Positions 7,739 to 15,791 of a stretch of 39,840 nt of DNA are shown piece after piece; the first letter of the stretch is position 1; the number at the start of each line of letters is the position of its first letter. Made by a program: the position numbers and the translations under genes. The notes under the pieces are model-generated. The model was not told the DNA's origin. It worked only from the letters and a program-made list of their open reading frames with translations, and searched no databases. The DNA is from Streptomyces sp. Ru73 (lineage in GTDB: Bacteria > Actinomycetota > Actinomycetes > Streptomycetales > Streptomycetaceae). The DNA is taken from assembly GCF_002920575.1 (NCBI RefSeq), contig NZ_PQSQ01000076.1, forward strand, positions 1-39,840, in the 5' to 3' direction.

Positions 7739-8269
7739 ATGACCCTCACTCTGGACGACGCGGTGGATCCGCGTACCCGCCGCGCGGACTTCGTCGCGGC
7801 CATGGGCAACGCCGCCACCGGCGTCACGGTGGTCGCCACCGACGGCCCCGCCGGCCGCTTCGCGCAGACGGTCAGCGCGATGAGTTCGGTCTCCGCCGAT
7901 CCGCCGTCGCTGCTGGTGTGCGTCAACCTGCGCAGCCCGCTGGCGGACGCCGCGGTGCGCAACGGCGTCTTCACCGTCAACGTCCTCGCCGTCGACCAGG
8001 CCCACGTCTCCGACGTCTTCGCGGGCCGCGCGTCCGGCGGTGAAGTGCCGTACCAGCCCTACGACTTCGGCTGTGCGAGCTGGCGGCCGCTGGAGACCGG
8101 CGCCCCCGGTCTGGCCGGTGCCGCCGCCGTCTTCGACTGCCGGCTGGCCGCCGGCCACGAGCACGGAACGCACCGCATCCTGCTGGGCGAGGTGCTCGCC
8201 TCGTCCGTCACCGCCGCGCGGCCGCTGGTCCACCACGCGCGTGCGTACGGGGCGCCCCGCCCCCTCTGA
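7739..8269 (+). CDS. Flavin reductase component (HpaC/RutF-like)
   Basis: A 176-residue NAD(P)H:flavin oxidoreductase of the flavin-reductase-like domain family, whose members deliver reduced FMN or FAD to a partner monooxygenase. The domain covers nearly all of it: FVAAMGNAATGVTVVATDGP at the start, then VSAMSSVSADPPSLLVCVN, the conserved flavin-binding stretch of the HpaC/RutF/ActVB group, and a late HRILLGEV. ATG at 7739 is preceded by GGGAGG at a 6-nt spacing; an ATG at 7736 is an alternative, and an ATG at 7646 falls inside the operator and is unlikely. It is 31 bp upstream of the HpaB-type oxygenase and is its natural partner. Confidence 0.92.
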   Translation: MTLTLDDAVDPRTRRADFVAAMGNAATGVTVVATDGPAGRFAQTVSAMSSVSADPPSLLVCVNLRSPLADAAVRNGVFTVNVLAVDQAHVSDVFAGRASGGEVPYQPYDFGCASWRPLETGAPGLAGAAAVFDCRLAAGHEHGTHRILLGEVLASSVTAARPLVHHARAYGAPRPL

Positions 8270-8300
8270 CCTCGTTCCCTTCACCCTGAGGAGCACCCGC

Positions 8301-9773
8301 ATGATCCGTACCGGGGAGCAGTACCGGGAGTCGATCCGCGACGGACGGGAGGTGTGGATCAACGGCGAGAAGGTCGCCGACGTCACCGCGCACCCCGCCT
8401 TCAAGCCGCTGGTCGACATCCGGGCCCGCATCTACGACATGGCCCACGAGCCGGGCACCCGTGACGTCATGACGTACACCGACCCGGACACCGGCGAGGT
8501 CAACGCGGTGCAGCAGAAGCCGCCGCGCACGAAGGCCGACTGGGACGCCAAGCGGGCCGCGACGGACGCGGTGCTCACCGACGTCGGCGGGGTGGTGACC
8601 CGGGTCGGCGACGAGACGATCGGCGAGGTGTGGTCGCTGATCGACGGCCAGGACGTGCTGGACGCGATCAACCCGGCGTACAGCGAGAACGTCAAGCGCC
8701 ACATCGACCGGGCGTGCTTCGGCGACCCGTTCCACGTGTCGGCCAACACCGACCCCAAGGGTGACCGGTCCAAGCGTCCGCAGGACCAGGACCCGGACAT
8801 GCTGCTGCACGTCGTGAAGGAGACGGACCGCGGGATCGTGGTGCGCGGCGCGAAGTACGAGACGGCCGCCGCGTACGCCAACCAGGCGTTCACCAAGCCC
8901 ACCATCGCCAACTGGGGCGACTCCGAACTCTCCGACTACGCGCTGGGGTTCATGCTGGACATGGGCTCGCCGGGGCTGAAGTACATCTGCCGCACCGGTT
9001 TCGCGGGGCGCGCTCCGGCCGAGGACTATCCGCTGGCCAACCGCTTCGACGAGGTCGACACACTGGTGGTCTTCGACGACGTCGAGATCCCGTGGGAGAA
9101 CGTGCTGTTCTACCGGGACACCAAGGCGGCCACGTTCATCCGGGCCACGCTGCACCGGTACAGCGCGTATGCCTTCACCCAGCGCAACCTGCGGCTCGCT
9201 GACCTGATGATCGGCGCGGCGCTGTGGAACGTGAAGCAGACCGGGCTGGAGAAGCAGCAGGCCGTGCAGGAGAAGCTGGCGACGCTGGCCTGCTACCGGG
9301 AGGGCATCAACGCGCACCTCACGGCGGCGGTGGCGATGGCGGAGCCGAGCCCCGGCGGGCTGCTGATGCCGCATCAGTCGCTGCTGTACACCGGCCGGGT
9401 GCTGGCCTGTTCGCAGCTGCACGAGATGATGCACATCGCGCGGGAGCTGTGCGGCGGGCAGATCTGCATCACGCCGGACAAGGCGTCCTTCGACCACCCG
9501 GACACCGCGCCGTGGCTCACGAAGTTCTACTCGATCAATGAGCACTGGGTCGCCGAGGACCGCCGCAAGCTCCTCGCGTACGCCCGTGACCTGCTGAACT
9601 CCGACTACGCGGGGCACCGGCTCACCTTCCAGCTGTTCGCGCAGTCCCCGCCGTTCGCGCATCTCGGCGCGGTCTACCGGAACTTCGACTGGGACGGTCC
9701 GCTGGACCTGGTGAAGGACGCGGCGGGACTGTCGGACAACGTACTCGGAACCCTCGGGAGGACCGCCAAGTGA
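8301..9773 (+). CDS. HpaB-family flavin-dependent monooxygenase (4-hydroxyphenylacetate 3-hydroxylase family)
   Basis: A 490-residue oxygenase component of a two-component flavin monooxygenase. It shows the acyl-CoA-dehydrogenase-like fold of HpaB: an N-terminal domain starting RTGEQYRESIRDGREVWING, the middle beta domain with FDDVEIPWENVLFY, and the C-terminal helical domain with LCGGQICITP. Family members hydroxylate phenols, anthranilate-type acids, chlorophenols and pyrrole-2-carboxylate using reduced flavin and O2. ATG at 8301 follows GAGGAG. Its stop overlaps the GTG of the RidA gene by 4 nt. With no homoprotocatechuate ring-cleavage genes nearby, 4-hydroxyphenylacetate is an unlikely substrate; the permease and hydrolase neighbours point to a nitrogen compound. 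Confidence 0.93.
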   Translation: MIRTGEQYRESIRDGREVWINGEKVADVTAHPAFKPLVDIRARIYDMAHEPGTRDVMTYTDPDTGEVNAVQQKPPRTKADWDAKRAATDAVLTDVGGVVTRVGDETIGEVWSLIDGQDVLDAINPAYSENVKRHIDRACFGDPFHVSANTDPKGDRSKRPQDQDPDMLLHVVKETDRGIVVRGAKYETAAAYANQAFTKPTIANWGDSELSDYALGFMLDMGSPGLKYICRTGFAGRAPAEDYPLANRFDEVDTLVVFDDVEIPWENVLFYRDTKAATFIRATLHRYSAYAFTQRNLRLADLMIGAALWNVKQTGLEKQQAVQEKLATLACYREGINAHLTAAVAMAEPSPGGLLMPHQSLLYTGRVLACSQLHEMMHIARELCGGQICITPDKASFDHPDTAPWLTKFYSINEHWVAEDRRKLLAYARDLLNSDYAGHRLTFQLFAQSPPFAHLGAVYRNFDWDGPLDLVKDAAGLSDNVLGTLGRTAK

Positions 9774-10231
9774 GCGCCCCGCACGACCGCATCCGCCGCT
9801 TCAACACCGCCGACACCTATCCCGAGCAGCAGCTCTCCAACGACCTGGCGCAGGCCGTGGTCGCCGAGGGCACGGTGTACCTGCGCGGCCAGATCGGCCA
9901 GGACCTGGAGACCCGCGAGAACGTCGGGGTGGGTGACGTGGCCGCGCAGGCGGAGCGGGCGATGGCCAACATCGACCTGCTGCTGCGGGAGTGCGGCAGC
10001 CGGCTCGACGAGATCGTGAAGATCACCGTGTATCTGACCGACATCCGCTTCCGTGAGGACGTGTACCGGGTGATGGGCCGCTGGCTGAAGGGCGTGCACT
10101 ACGTCTCGACGGGCCTGGTCGTCTCGGCGCTGGCCCGGCCCGAGTGGCTGGTGGAGATCGACGCGACGGCGGTGATCCCGCAGGAGCGGCGGGCCGAGGC
10201 CGCGGCGATCCGGGCGGAGGCGGCCGAGTGA
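9770..10231 (+). CDS. RidA/YjgF-family protein lacking the usual catalytic arginine
   Basis: A 153-residue member of the RidA (YjgF/YER057c/UK114) superfamily, which includes trimeric enamine/imine deaminases and RutC. Landmarks are VYLRGQIGQD (about residues 36-45), DEIVKITVYLTD (80-91) and the C-terminal LVEIDATAVI (127-136). Where RidA enzymes have an arginine in a P-A-R-S/T segment, this protein appears to have Thr114 (YVSTGLVV), so it is probably not a canonical imine deaminase. GTG at 9770 overlaps the oxygenase stop as GTGA, and its own stop overlaps the next start the same way, so translation is coupled. It may act on an unstable oxidation product in the pathway. Confidence 0.9.
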   Translation: MSAPHDRIRRFNTADTYPEQQLSNDLAQAVVAEGTVYLRGQIGQDLETRENVGVGDVAAQAERAMANIDLLLRECGSRLDEIVKITVYLTDIRFREDVYRVMGRWLKGVHYVSTGLVVSALARPEWLVEIDATAVIPQERRAEAAAIRAEAAE

Positions 10232-10911
10232 CCTTCTCCATTGCCGCGCGCTGCACCCGCACCGGCGAGTTCGGCGTCGCCGTGTCCTCGTCCTCCCCCG
10301 CCGTCGCCGCGCGCTGTGCGTACGTACGGGCCGGAGTCGGCGCCGCCTGCTCGCAGAACGTCACGGACCCCCGGCTGGGCCCCGAACTGCTGGACGCGCT
10401 GGCCGCCGGTACCGGTGCCGGGACGGCGATGGCGCGGCTCGCCGCGGCCGTACGGCACGTGGACTGGCGCCAGTTGACGGTCATCGGCGCGTCCGGTGAG
10501 CCCGCCGCGTACTCCGGTGACCGCACCCTGGGGGTGCACGCGGAGGCGGTGGGCGAGGACGCGGTCGCCGCGGGCAACCTCCTCGCCGACCCCGGCGTGC
10601 CGGCCGCGATGCTGGCCGCCTTCGCCGCGGCGGACCCCGCGGCGCCACTGGCCCGGCGGCTGGTGGAGGCGCTGGCGGCGGGCGCGGCAGCGGGCGGCGA
10701 GGCAGGGCCTGTGCACTCGGCGGGGCTGCTGGTCAGCGGCCAGGTGGCGTGGCCGGTCACCGATCTGCGGGTGGACTGGTCGGACGGCGATCCGATCGCG
10801 GAGCTGGCGGACCTGTGGAAGCGGTGGGAGCCGCAGGCGGCGGACTACGTCCGGCGTGCGCTGGATCCGGCGGCCGCACCGGGGTACGGCGTGCCGGGTG
10901 ATCCCGCATGA
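10228..10911 (+). CDS. DUF1028 protein, Ntn-hydrolase-like, function unknown
   Basis: A 227-residue protein that begins MTFSIAARCTRTGEFGVAVSS (quoted in part as the landmark), the hallmark of DUF1028, continuing with RAGVGAACSQNVTDPRLGPE. Structures of the family resemble Ntn-hydrolases, but no reaction is established as far as I know. Removal of the initiator Met would expose Thr2, a possible N-terminal nucleophile; this is inference. It contains an internal Gly/Ala-rich linker near residue 150 and a WPVTDLRVDW segment typical of the family's C-terminal part. GTGA and ATGA overlaps tie it to RidA upstream and to the M20 hydrolase downstream, making amide or lactam hydrolysis in the same pathway plausible. 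Confidence 0.88.
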   Translation: MTFSIAARCTRTGEFGVAVSSSSPAVAARCAYVRAGVGAACSQNVTDPRLGPELLDALAAGTGAGTAMARLAAAVRHVDWRQLTVIGASGEPAAYSGDRTLGVHAEAVGEDAVAAGNLLADPGVPAAMLAAFAAADPAAPLARRLVEALAAGAAAGGEAGPVHSAGLLVSGQVAWPVTDLRVDWSDGDPIAELADLWKRWEPQAADYVRRALDPAAAPGYGVPGDPA

Positions 10912-12089
10912 CCAGTACCGATACGGCCGCGCACTCCGCCGTACGGGACGCCGTCGCCGCCTCCGCCGATGACCTGCTGGCCCTCAGCCACCGCATCCAC
11001 GCCCACCCGGAGACCGCCTGGGAGGAGGAGCGGGCCGCCGACTGGACCGCGTCCGCCCTCGCCGACCTGGGCTATCGGGTCACGCCCGGGATCTGCGACC
11101 TGCCCACCGCCTTCTCCGCGACGATCGGCTCCGGGCCCTTGCACCTGGCGCTCTGCGCGGAGTACGACGCGCTGCCGGGGCTCGGCCACGCCTGCGGGCA
11201 CAACATCATCGCCGCCTCGGCCGTGGGCGCCGCTGCCGGACTGGCCCGGGTCGCCGACGACCTGGGGCTGACGGTGACGGTGCTGGGCACGCCGGCCGAG
11301 GAGGGCGGCGGGGGCAAGATCCTGATGCTGGAGCGCGGTGCGTTCGACGGGATGCACGCGGCGATGATGGTGCATCCGGGGCCCGTGGACGTCGCGGAGG
11401 CGGAGCCGTACGCGGTGGCGCATCTGCGGATCGACTACGAGGGGAAGGCGGCGCACGCCGCGGCCTATCCCGAGCGGGGCCGCAATGCGGCGGACGCGTT
11501 CACCGTCGCGCAGGTCGCGATCGGCCTGCTGCGCCAGCAACTCCCCCACTCCGTAAGGGTGCACGGGATGGTGACCCGTGGCGGTGAGGCGCCGAACGCG
11601 ATCCCCGAGCGGACCAGCGGGCGGTGGTACGTCCGGGCCGGTTCGCTGGAGGAGCTGGCGGCGGTGCGGCCACGTGTCGAGCGGTGTTTCGAGGCGGGCG
11701 CGCTGGCGGCCGGGTGTGAGCTGTCGGTGGCGCACGAGAGCCCGCCGTACGCGGAGTTCCGTACGGACACGGACATGCTGGGGCTGTACCGGGCGCACGC
11801 GGAGGCGGTCGGGCGGACGTTCACCCCGCCGTCGGCGCCCGAGGCGCGGATGAACCGGGCCTCGACCGACATGGGCAACGTGTCCCGCGTGCTGCCCGCG
11901 ATCCATCCGTACCTCGGCATCGGGTCACTGCCCGCGGTGAACCATCAGAAGGAGTTCGCCGCGCACTGCGTGACGCCGGAGGCCGACCGTGCCGTGCTGG
12001 ACGGTGCGACGGCCCTGGCGCTGACGGCGGCGTCGCTGGCGGCCGATCCCCGGCAGCGGGCGCGGCTCACAGCCGCGCGCACCCCGTGA
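10908..12089 (+). CDS. M20-family amidohydrolase, PM20D2/AbgB-like
   Basis: A 393-residue metal-dependent amidohydrolase. The catalytic domain shows AEYDALPGLGHACGHN (about residues 85-100), the form of the M20 metal motif found in the PM20D2/ACY1L2 and aminobenzoyl-glutamate hydrolase group, then GTPAEEGGGGKI (about 126-137) with the catalytic and metal-binding glutamates. The dimerisation (lid) domain begins at about residue 170. Relatives cleave beta-alanyl or gamma-aminobutyryl dipeptides and p-aminobenzoyl-glutamate. ATG at 10908 overlaps the DUF1028 stop (ATGA). The 3' end overlaps the convergent TetR gene by 23 bp. It probably hydrolyses an amide formed by, or entering, the pathway. 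Confidence 0.92.
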   Translation: MTSTDTAAHSAVRDAVAASADDLLALSHRIHAHPETAWEEERAADWTASALADLGYRVTPGICDLPTAFSATIGSGPLHLALCAEYDALPGLGHACGHNIIAASAVGAAAGLARVADDLGLTVTVLGTPAEEGGGGKILMLERGAFDGMHAAMMVHPGPVDVAEAEPYAVAHLRIDYEGKAAHAAAYPERGRNAADAFTVAQVAIGLLRQQLPHSVRVHGMVTRGGEAPNAIPERTSGRWYVRAGSLEELAAVRPRVERCFEAGALAAGCELSVAHESPPYAEFRTDTDMLGLYRAHAEAVGRTFTPPSAPEARMNRASTDMGNVSRVLPAIHPYLGIGSLPAVNHQKEFAAHCVTPEADRAVLDGATALALTAASLAADPRQRARLTAARTP

Positions 12090-12669
12090 CCGTACGGGCG
12101 AAGCGGAGGACCGCGTCGTACGCCGTGGCGTGGTCCACCGCCGGGTTGCGGCTGAAGATGTGCAGGCCGTACCCGTCCTCCAGCGCGACCAGGTCGCGCG
12201 CCACCTCGGCCGGCGGCGCGGTGAGCGTGAACTCCCCTGCTGCGGCGCCGAGTTCGAGCACGGTCGTGTAGAGCGCGACCTCGCGTGCGTACAGCGACGC
12301 CATCAAGGTGGCGTGCGGCCGGCTGCGGTCGGCGAGCCCGTGCAGTTCGTAGAGCAGCTTGTGCACCCCGTCGTCCCTGTCGCGCGGCAGGCCGCTTCCG
12401 GCCGCCGCGCGCAGGCGTGCCACCGGGTCGGTGATGGCGTCGGTCTCGGCGTGCCGGTGTGCGAGATAGCGCTCCACGGCGGCCTGGTGGACCTCGAAGA
12501 CCAGGTCGTCCAGCTCCGGGTAGTAGTAGAGCACCGAGCCGGCCGAGACCTCCGCCTCGGCCGCGATGTCCTTGATGCGCAGGCCCGCCAGGCCGCGCCC
12601 GGTGATGGCCCGGCCCGCCGCCTCGATGAGCGCCTCCCGCCTCGCGCCTTGGTTCTTGGTCCTCGCCAT
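12067..12669 (-). CDS. TetR-family repressor
   Basis: A 200-residue TetR regulator. The N-terminal DNA-binding domain (about residues 9-55) has GLRIKDIAAEAEVSAGSVLY followed by the typical YYPELDDLV, and the C-terminal ligand-binding domain is of the BetI-like type. The ATG at 12669 is the first codon of the domain. It is divergent from the aldehyde dehydrogenase/aminotransferase/APC permease unit, and a perfect inverted repeat at 12748-12765 lies between them over a promoter-like sequence. It therefore probably represses that unit and itself until an amine, amino acid or aldehyde binds. Its 3' end overlaps the M20 gene. Confidence 0.92.
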   Translation of the reverse strand: MARTKNQGARREALIEAAGRAITGRGLAGLRIKDIAAEAEVSAGSVLYYYPELDDLVFEVHQAAVERYLAHRHAETDAITDPVARLRAAAGSGLPRDRDDGVHKLLYELHGLADRSRPHATLMASLYAREVALYTTVLELGAAAGEFTLTAPPAEVARDLVALEDGYGLHIFSRNPAVDHATAYDAVLRFARTVTGCARL

Positions 12670-12725
12670 GCCGCTGATTCCCCGTTTCCGACGTCAACGA
12701 ATGCGGTTTTCTGCCCCGCGATGCA

Positions 12726-12765
12726 TTGACAGACTATCGCCCCATAGTTTGAATCTGCGTTCAAA
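12726..12765 (+). promoter_or_regulatory. Promoter with overlapping TetR-type operator
   Basis: A perfect -35 hexamer TTGACA (12726-12731) is followed after 17 nt by TTGAAT (12749-12754) as a weak -10. The perfect inverted repeat TTTGAA-N6-TTCAAA (12748-12765) covers that -10. The layout would let the divergent TetR protein block transcription of the aldehyde dehydrogenase operon. Confidence 0.65.
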
Positions 12766-12815
12766 GAATGCGTGCAAGGAATGCTTCGCCCACCACTCTT
12801 CCGCCAGGAGGCGGC

Positions 12816-14315
12816 GTGGAACACGCACCCACTCATCAGGAATGGCAGCGGCGGGCCGCCGCGCTCCGCCCGGAGACCCGGGCGTTTCTCGGCGGGGGAT
12901 ACACCGAAGCCGCCGACGGCCGCACCTTCACCGACATCGACCCCGCCACCGGCAAGCCCGTCGCCGAGGTCGCCCGCTGCGGCGCCGCCGACGTCGACGC
13001 GGCCGTGCGCGCGGCCCGCACCGCCTTCGAGGACGGCCGCTGGTCCCGGGCCGCGCCCGCCGAGCGCAAGCGCCGGCTGCTGCGCCTGGCCGAACTCCTC
13101 ACCGCGCACGGCGCTGAGCTGGCGCTGCTCGACACCCTCGACATGGGCAAGCCCATCACCGAGACGCTCACCGTCGACGTACCGGGCGCGGCCGGCTGCT
13201 TCGCCTGGCACGCGGAGGCGGTCGACAAGCTGTACGACGAGGTCGCGCCGACCGCGCCGGGCAGCCTCGCGGTGGTGCGCCGGGTGCCGCTCGGCGTGGT
13301 CGGGGCCGTGGTGCCCTGGAACTTCCCCCTCGACATGGCCGCCTGGAAGCTGGCGCCCGCGCTGGCCGCCGGGAACAGCGTGGTGCTCAAGCCCGCCGAG
13401 CAGTCCCCGCTCTCCGCACTGCTGCTGGCCCGGCTCGCCGCGGAGGCCGGCATCCCCGACGGCGTGCTGAACGTGGTGCCCGGCTTCGGCGAGGAGGCGG
13501 GGCAGGCCCTGGGCCGCCACCCCGACGTGGACGCGCTGGCCTTCACCGGCTCGACGGCCGTCGGCAAGCTGTTCCTCTCCTACGCCGCCGAGTCCAACCT
13601 CAAGCAGGTCTGGCCCGAGTGCGGCGGCAAGAGCCCCAACCTCGTCTTCGCCGACGCCGACCTGACGGCCGCCGCCGAGAAGGCCGCCTGGGGCTTCCTC
13701 TACAACTCCGGCCAGGTCTGCTCCGCCAACACCCGTCTGCTGGTGGAGAGTTCGGTCGCAGAGGAGTTCACCGCGCGGGTCGTGGAGCACGTACGGCGGT
13801 GGCGGCCCGGCGATCCGCTCGACCCCGCCACGGTGCTCGGGCCGCTCGTGGACGAGGCACAGGCCAACCGTGTGGTGAGCGCCGTGTCGACGGCGCGTGC
13901 CGCCGGCGCGACGGTGGTCTGCGGCGGCACCCGCCCGGCACGCCCCGGCGCGTACGTCGACCCGGCCGTGGTGACCGGCCTGACGCCGGACGCGCCGCTC
14001 GCCCGCGAGGAGCTGTTCGGCCCCGTGCTGGCCGTCCTGCCGTTCGCCGGCGAGGCGGAAGCGGTGCGGCTCGCCAACGACTCCCCGTACGGGCTGGCCG
14101 CCTCGGTGTGGACCCGGGACATCGGCCGGGCGCACCGGGTGAGCGACGCGCTGCACGCCGGGACGGTGTCGGTGAACACCGTCGACGCGCTCGACCCGGT
14201 GACGCCGTTCGGCGGCTTCAAGCAGTCCGGCTTCGGCCGGGACCTCTCGCTGCACTCCTTCGAGAAGTACACGGGGCTGAAGACCACCTGGCTCCACTAC
14301 GGCCAGGACGCGTGA
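12816..14315 (+). CDS. NAD(P)-dependent aldehyde dehydrogenase, PuuC/aminoaldehyde type
   Basis: A 499-residue classical aldehyde dehydrogenase oxidising an aldehyde to the acid. Landmarks: VVPWNFPLDM with Asn169, FTGSTAVGK for cofactor binding (about 243-251), the general base Glu268 in WPECGGKSP (a variant of E-L-G-G-K), and the nucleophile Cys302 in NSGQVCSANTR. It resembles gamma-glutamyl-aminobutyraldehyde and other aminoaldehyde dehydrogenases. GTG at 12816 follows AGGAGG by 4 nt; upstream in-frame codons lie in the operator region. It is first in an operon with a class III aminotransferase and an APC permease, so it probably oxidises the aldehyde that the transaminase makes. Confidence 0.92.
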   Translation: MEHAPTHQEWQRRAAALRPETRAFLGGGYTEAADGRTFTDIDPATGKPVAEVARCGAADVDAAVRAARTAFEDGRWSRAAPAERKRRLLRLAELLTAHGAELALLDTLDMGKPITETLTVDVPGAAGCFAWHAEAVDKLYDEVAPTAPGSLAVVRRVPLGVVGAVVPWNFPLDMAAWKLAPALAAGNSVVLKPAEQSPLSALLLARLAAEAGIPDGVLNVVPGFGEEAGQALGRHPDVDALAFTGSTAVGKLFLSYAAESNLKQVWPECGGKSPNLVFADADLTAAAEKAAWGFLYNSGQVCSANTRLLVESSVAEEFTARVVEHVRRWRPGDPLDPATVLGPLVDEAQANRVVSAVSTARAAGATVVCGGTRPARPGAYVDPAVVTGLTPDAPLAREELFGPVLAVLPFAGEAEAVRLANDSPYGLAASVWTRDIGRAHRVSDALHAGTVSVNTVDALDPVTPFGGFKQSGFGRDLSLHSFEKYTGLKTTWLHYGQDA

Positions 14316-14365
14316 CAGCACTGCCCACGGCACTTCCCACGGCACCCACGGAAGGACACCCCACC

Positions 14366-15724
14366 ATGGACCACACCGCTCTCGCCGCCGCCGACCGGGC
14401 CCGGATCATCCACCCGTACCTGCCCTCCTCCGTCGAGGAGCGGGTCGTGATGACCGAGGGGTCCGGCTGCCGGCTCACCGACGCCGAGGGCCGCTCGTAC
14501 CTCGACGCCACCGGCGGGCTCTGGCTCGCGCAGATCGGGCACGGCCGGGAGGAGGTGGCGCGAGCCGCAGCCGAGCAGATGCGGAAGCTGGAGTACTTCA
14601 CCAGCTTCTGGGAGTTCTCCAACGACCGGGCGATCGAGCTGGCCACGCGGCTCACGTCGCTCGCCCCCGCCGGGCTCGGCCATGTCTACTTCACCTCCGG
14701 CGGCTCGGAGGGCAACGAGGCCGCGATCAAGATGGCGCGCTACTACCACCACCGGCGCGGCGAGTCCTCCCGCACCTGGATCCTGGCGCGCGACAAGGCG
14801 TACCACGGGATCGGCTACGGCGGTGGGTCGGCGACCGGCTTCCCTCTGTACCACGAGGGCTTCGCGCCGATGATGCCGCACGTCAGCCACCTGACGCCGC
14901 CGTGGCCCTACCGCACCGAGCTGTACGGCGGCGAGGCGCGCACCCCCGAGCAGGTGACGGACTTCCTGATCCGGGAGCTGGAGGAGCGGATCGCGGAGAT
15001 CGGGCCCGGCAACATCGCCGCGATGATCGGTGAGCCGATCATGGGCGTGGGCGGCATGCTGGTGCCGCCGGCCGACTACTGGCCGCGGGTGCGGGAGGTG
15101 CTGGACCGGCACGGCATCCTGCTGATCTTCGACGAGGTGGTGACGGCGTACGGGCGGGTCGGCGAGTGGTTCGCGGCCCAGCACTTCGGCGTCACGCCCG
15201 ACATCATCGTCACCGCCAAGGGCATCACCTCCGGGTACACGCCGCTGGGCGCGCTGCTGGTCGGGGACCACGTGGCCGAGCAGCTGCTGCGCGAGCACGG
15301 CTTCCCGATGGGCTACACCTACAACGGCCACCCGGTCGCGGCCGCGGTCGCGCTCGCCAACCTCGACATCATCGAGCGGGAGGGGCTGCTGGCCCGCGCG
15401 GTGGAGCTGGGCGCGACGCTCCACGGCGAGCTGGAGGCCCAGCTCGGGGAGGTGCCGGTGGTCGGCGAGGTGCGGTCGGTGGGCATGATGCTCGCCGTCG
15501 AGCTGGTCGCCGATCGCGCGACCCGCGAGCCGCTGCCGGTGCGGCCCGAGCGGATGCCGCACGATGTGATCCGGCGCGAGACCGGGGTGATCGTCCGGGA
15601 CTCCGCGCACAGCATCGTGCTGTCGCCGCCGCTGGTCATGACCGAGGCGGAGGCCAAGGAGACCGCCACAGCACTGCGGTCGGTCCTGGAACGCACCCTG
15701 CCCACCGGAGAGATCCGGGCCTGA
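14366..15724 (+). CDS. Class III PLP-dependent aminotransferase (omega-amino acid:pyruvate type)
   Basis: A 452-residue fold-type I aminotransferase. It has FTSGGSEGNEAAIKMAR (about 109-125) that binds the cofactor phosphate, Asp256 in LIFDEVVTAYGR that contacts the pyridine nitrogen, and the Schiff-base Lys285 in TAKGITSGYTPLG. The class includes beta-alanine:pyruvate, GABA, taurine and polyamine transaminases. ATG at 14366 is preceded by GGAAGGA; the frame is open upstream inside the dehydrogenase gene but has no family sequence there. It lies 50 bp after the aldehyde dehydrogenase and 67 bp before the permease. The likely pathway is import of an amine or omega-amino acid, transamination, then aldehyde oxidation. 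Confidence 0.93.
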   Translation: MDHTALAAADRARIIHPYLPSSVEERVVMTEGSGCRLTDAEGRSYLDATGGLWLAQIGHGREEVARAAAEQMRKLEYFTSFWEFSNDRAIELATRLTSLAPAGLGHVYFTSGGSEGNEAAIKMARYYHHRRGESSRTWILARDKAYHGIGYGGGSATGFPLYHEGFAPMMPHVSHLTPPWPYRTELYGGEARTPEQVTDFLIRELEERIAEIGPGNIAAMIGEPIMGVGGMLVPPADYWPRVREVLDRHGILLIFDEVVTAYGRVGEWFAAQHFGVTPDIIVTAKGITSGYTPLGALLVGDHVAEQLLREHGFPMGYTYNGHPVAAAVALANLDIIEREGLLARAVELGATLHGELEAQLGEVPVVGEVRSVGMMLAVELVADRATREPLPVRPERMPHDVIRRETGVIVRDSAHSIVLSPPLVMTEAEAKETATALRSVLERTLPTGEIRA

Positions 15725-15791
15725 TCCGCCCGGCCGCGAGTCCCTCGCTCCGCTCGGCCGCGACCGGCCACGAATGGAAGGGCGATCTGCC

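Noticed and set aside
8301..9773. Assignment of the operon to 4-hydroxyphenylacetate (homoprotocatechuate) degradation.
   Set aside because: No homoprotocatechuate dioxygenase or other hpa meta-cleavage genes are present; RidA, DUF1028, M20 and NCS1 neighbours do not fit that pathway.
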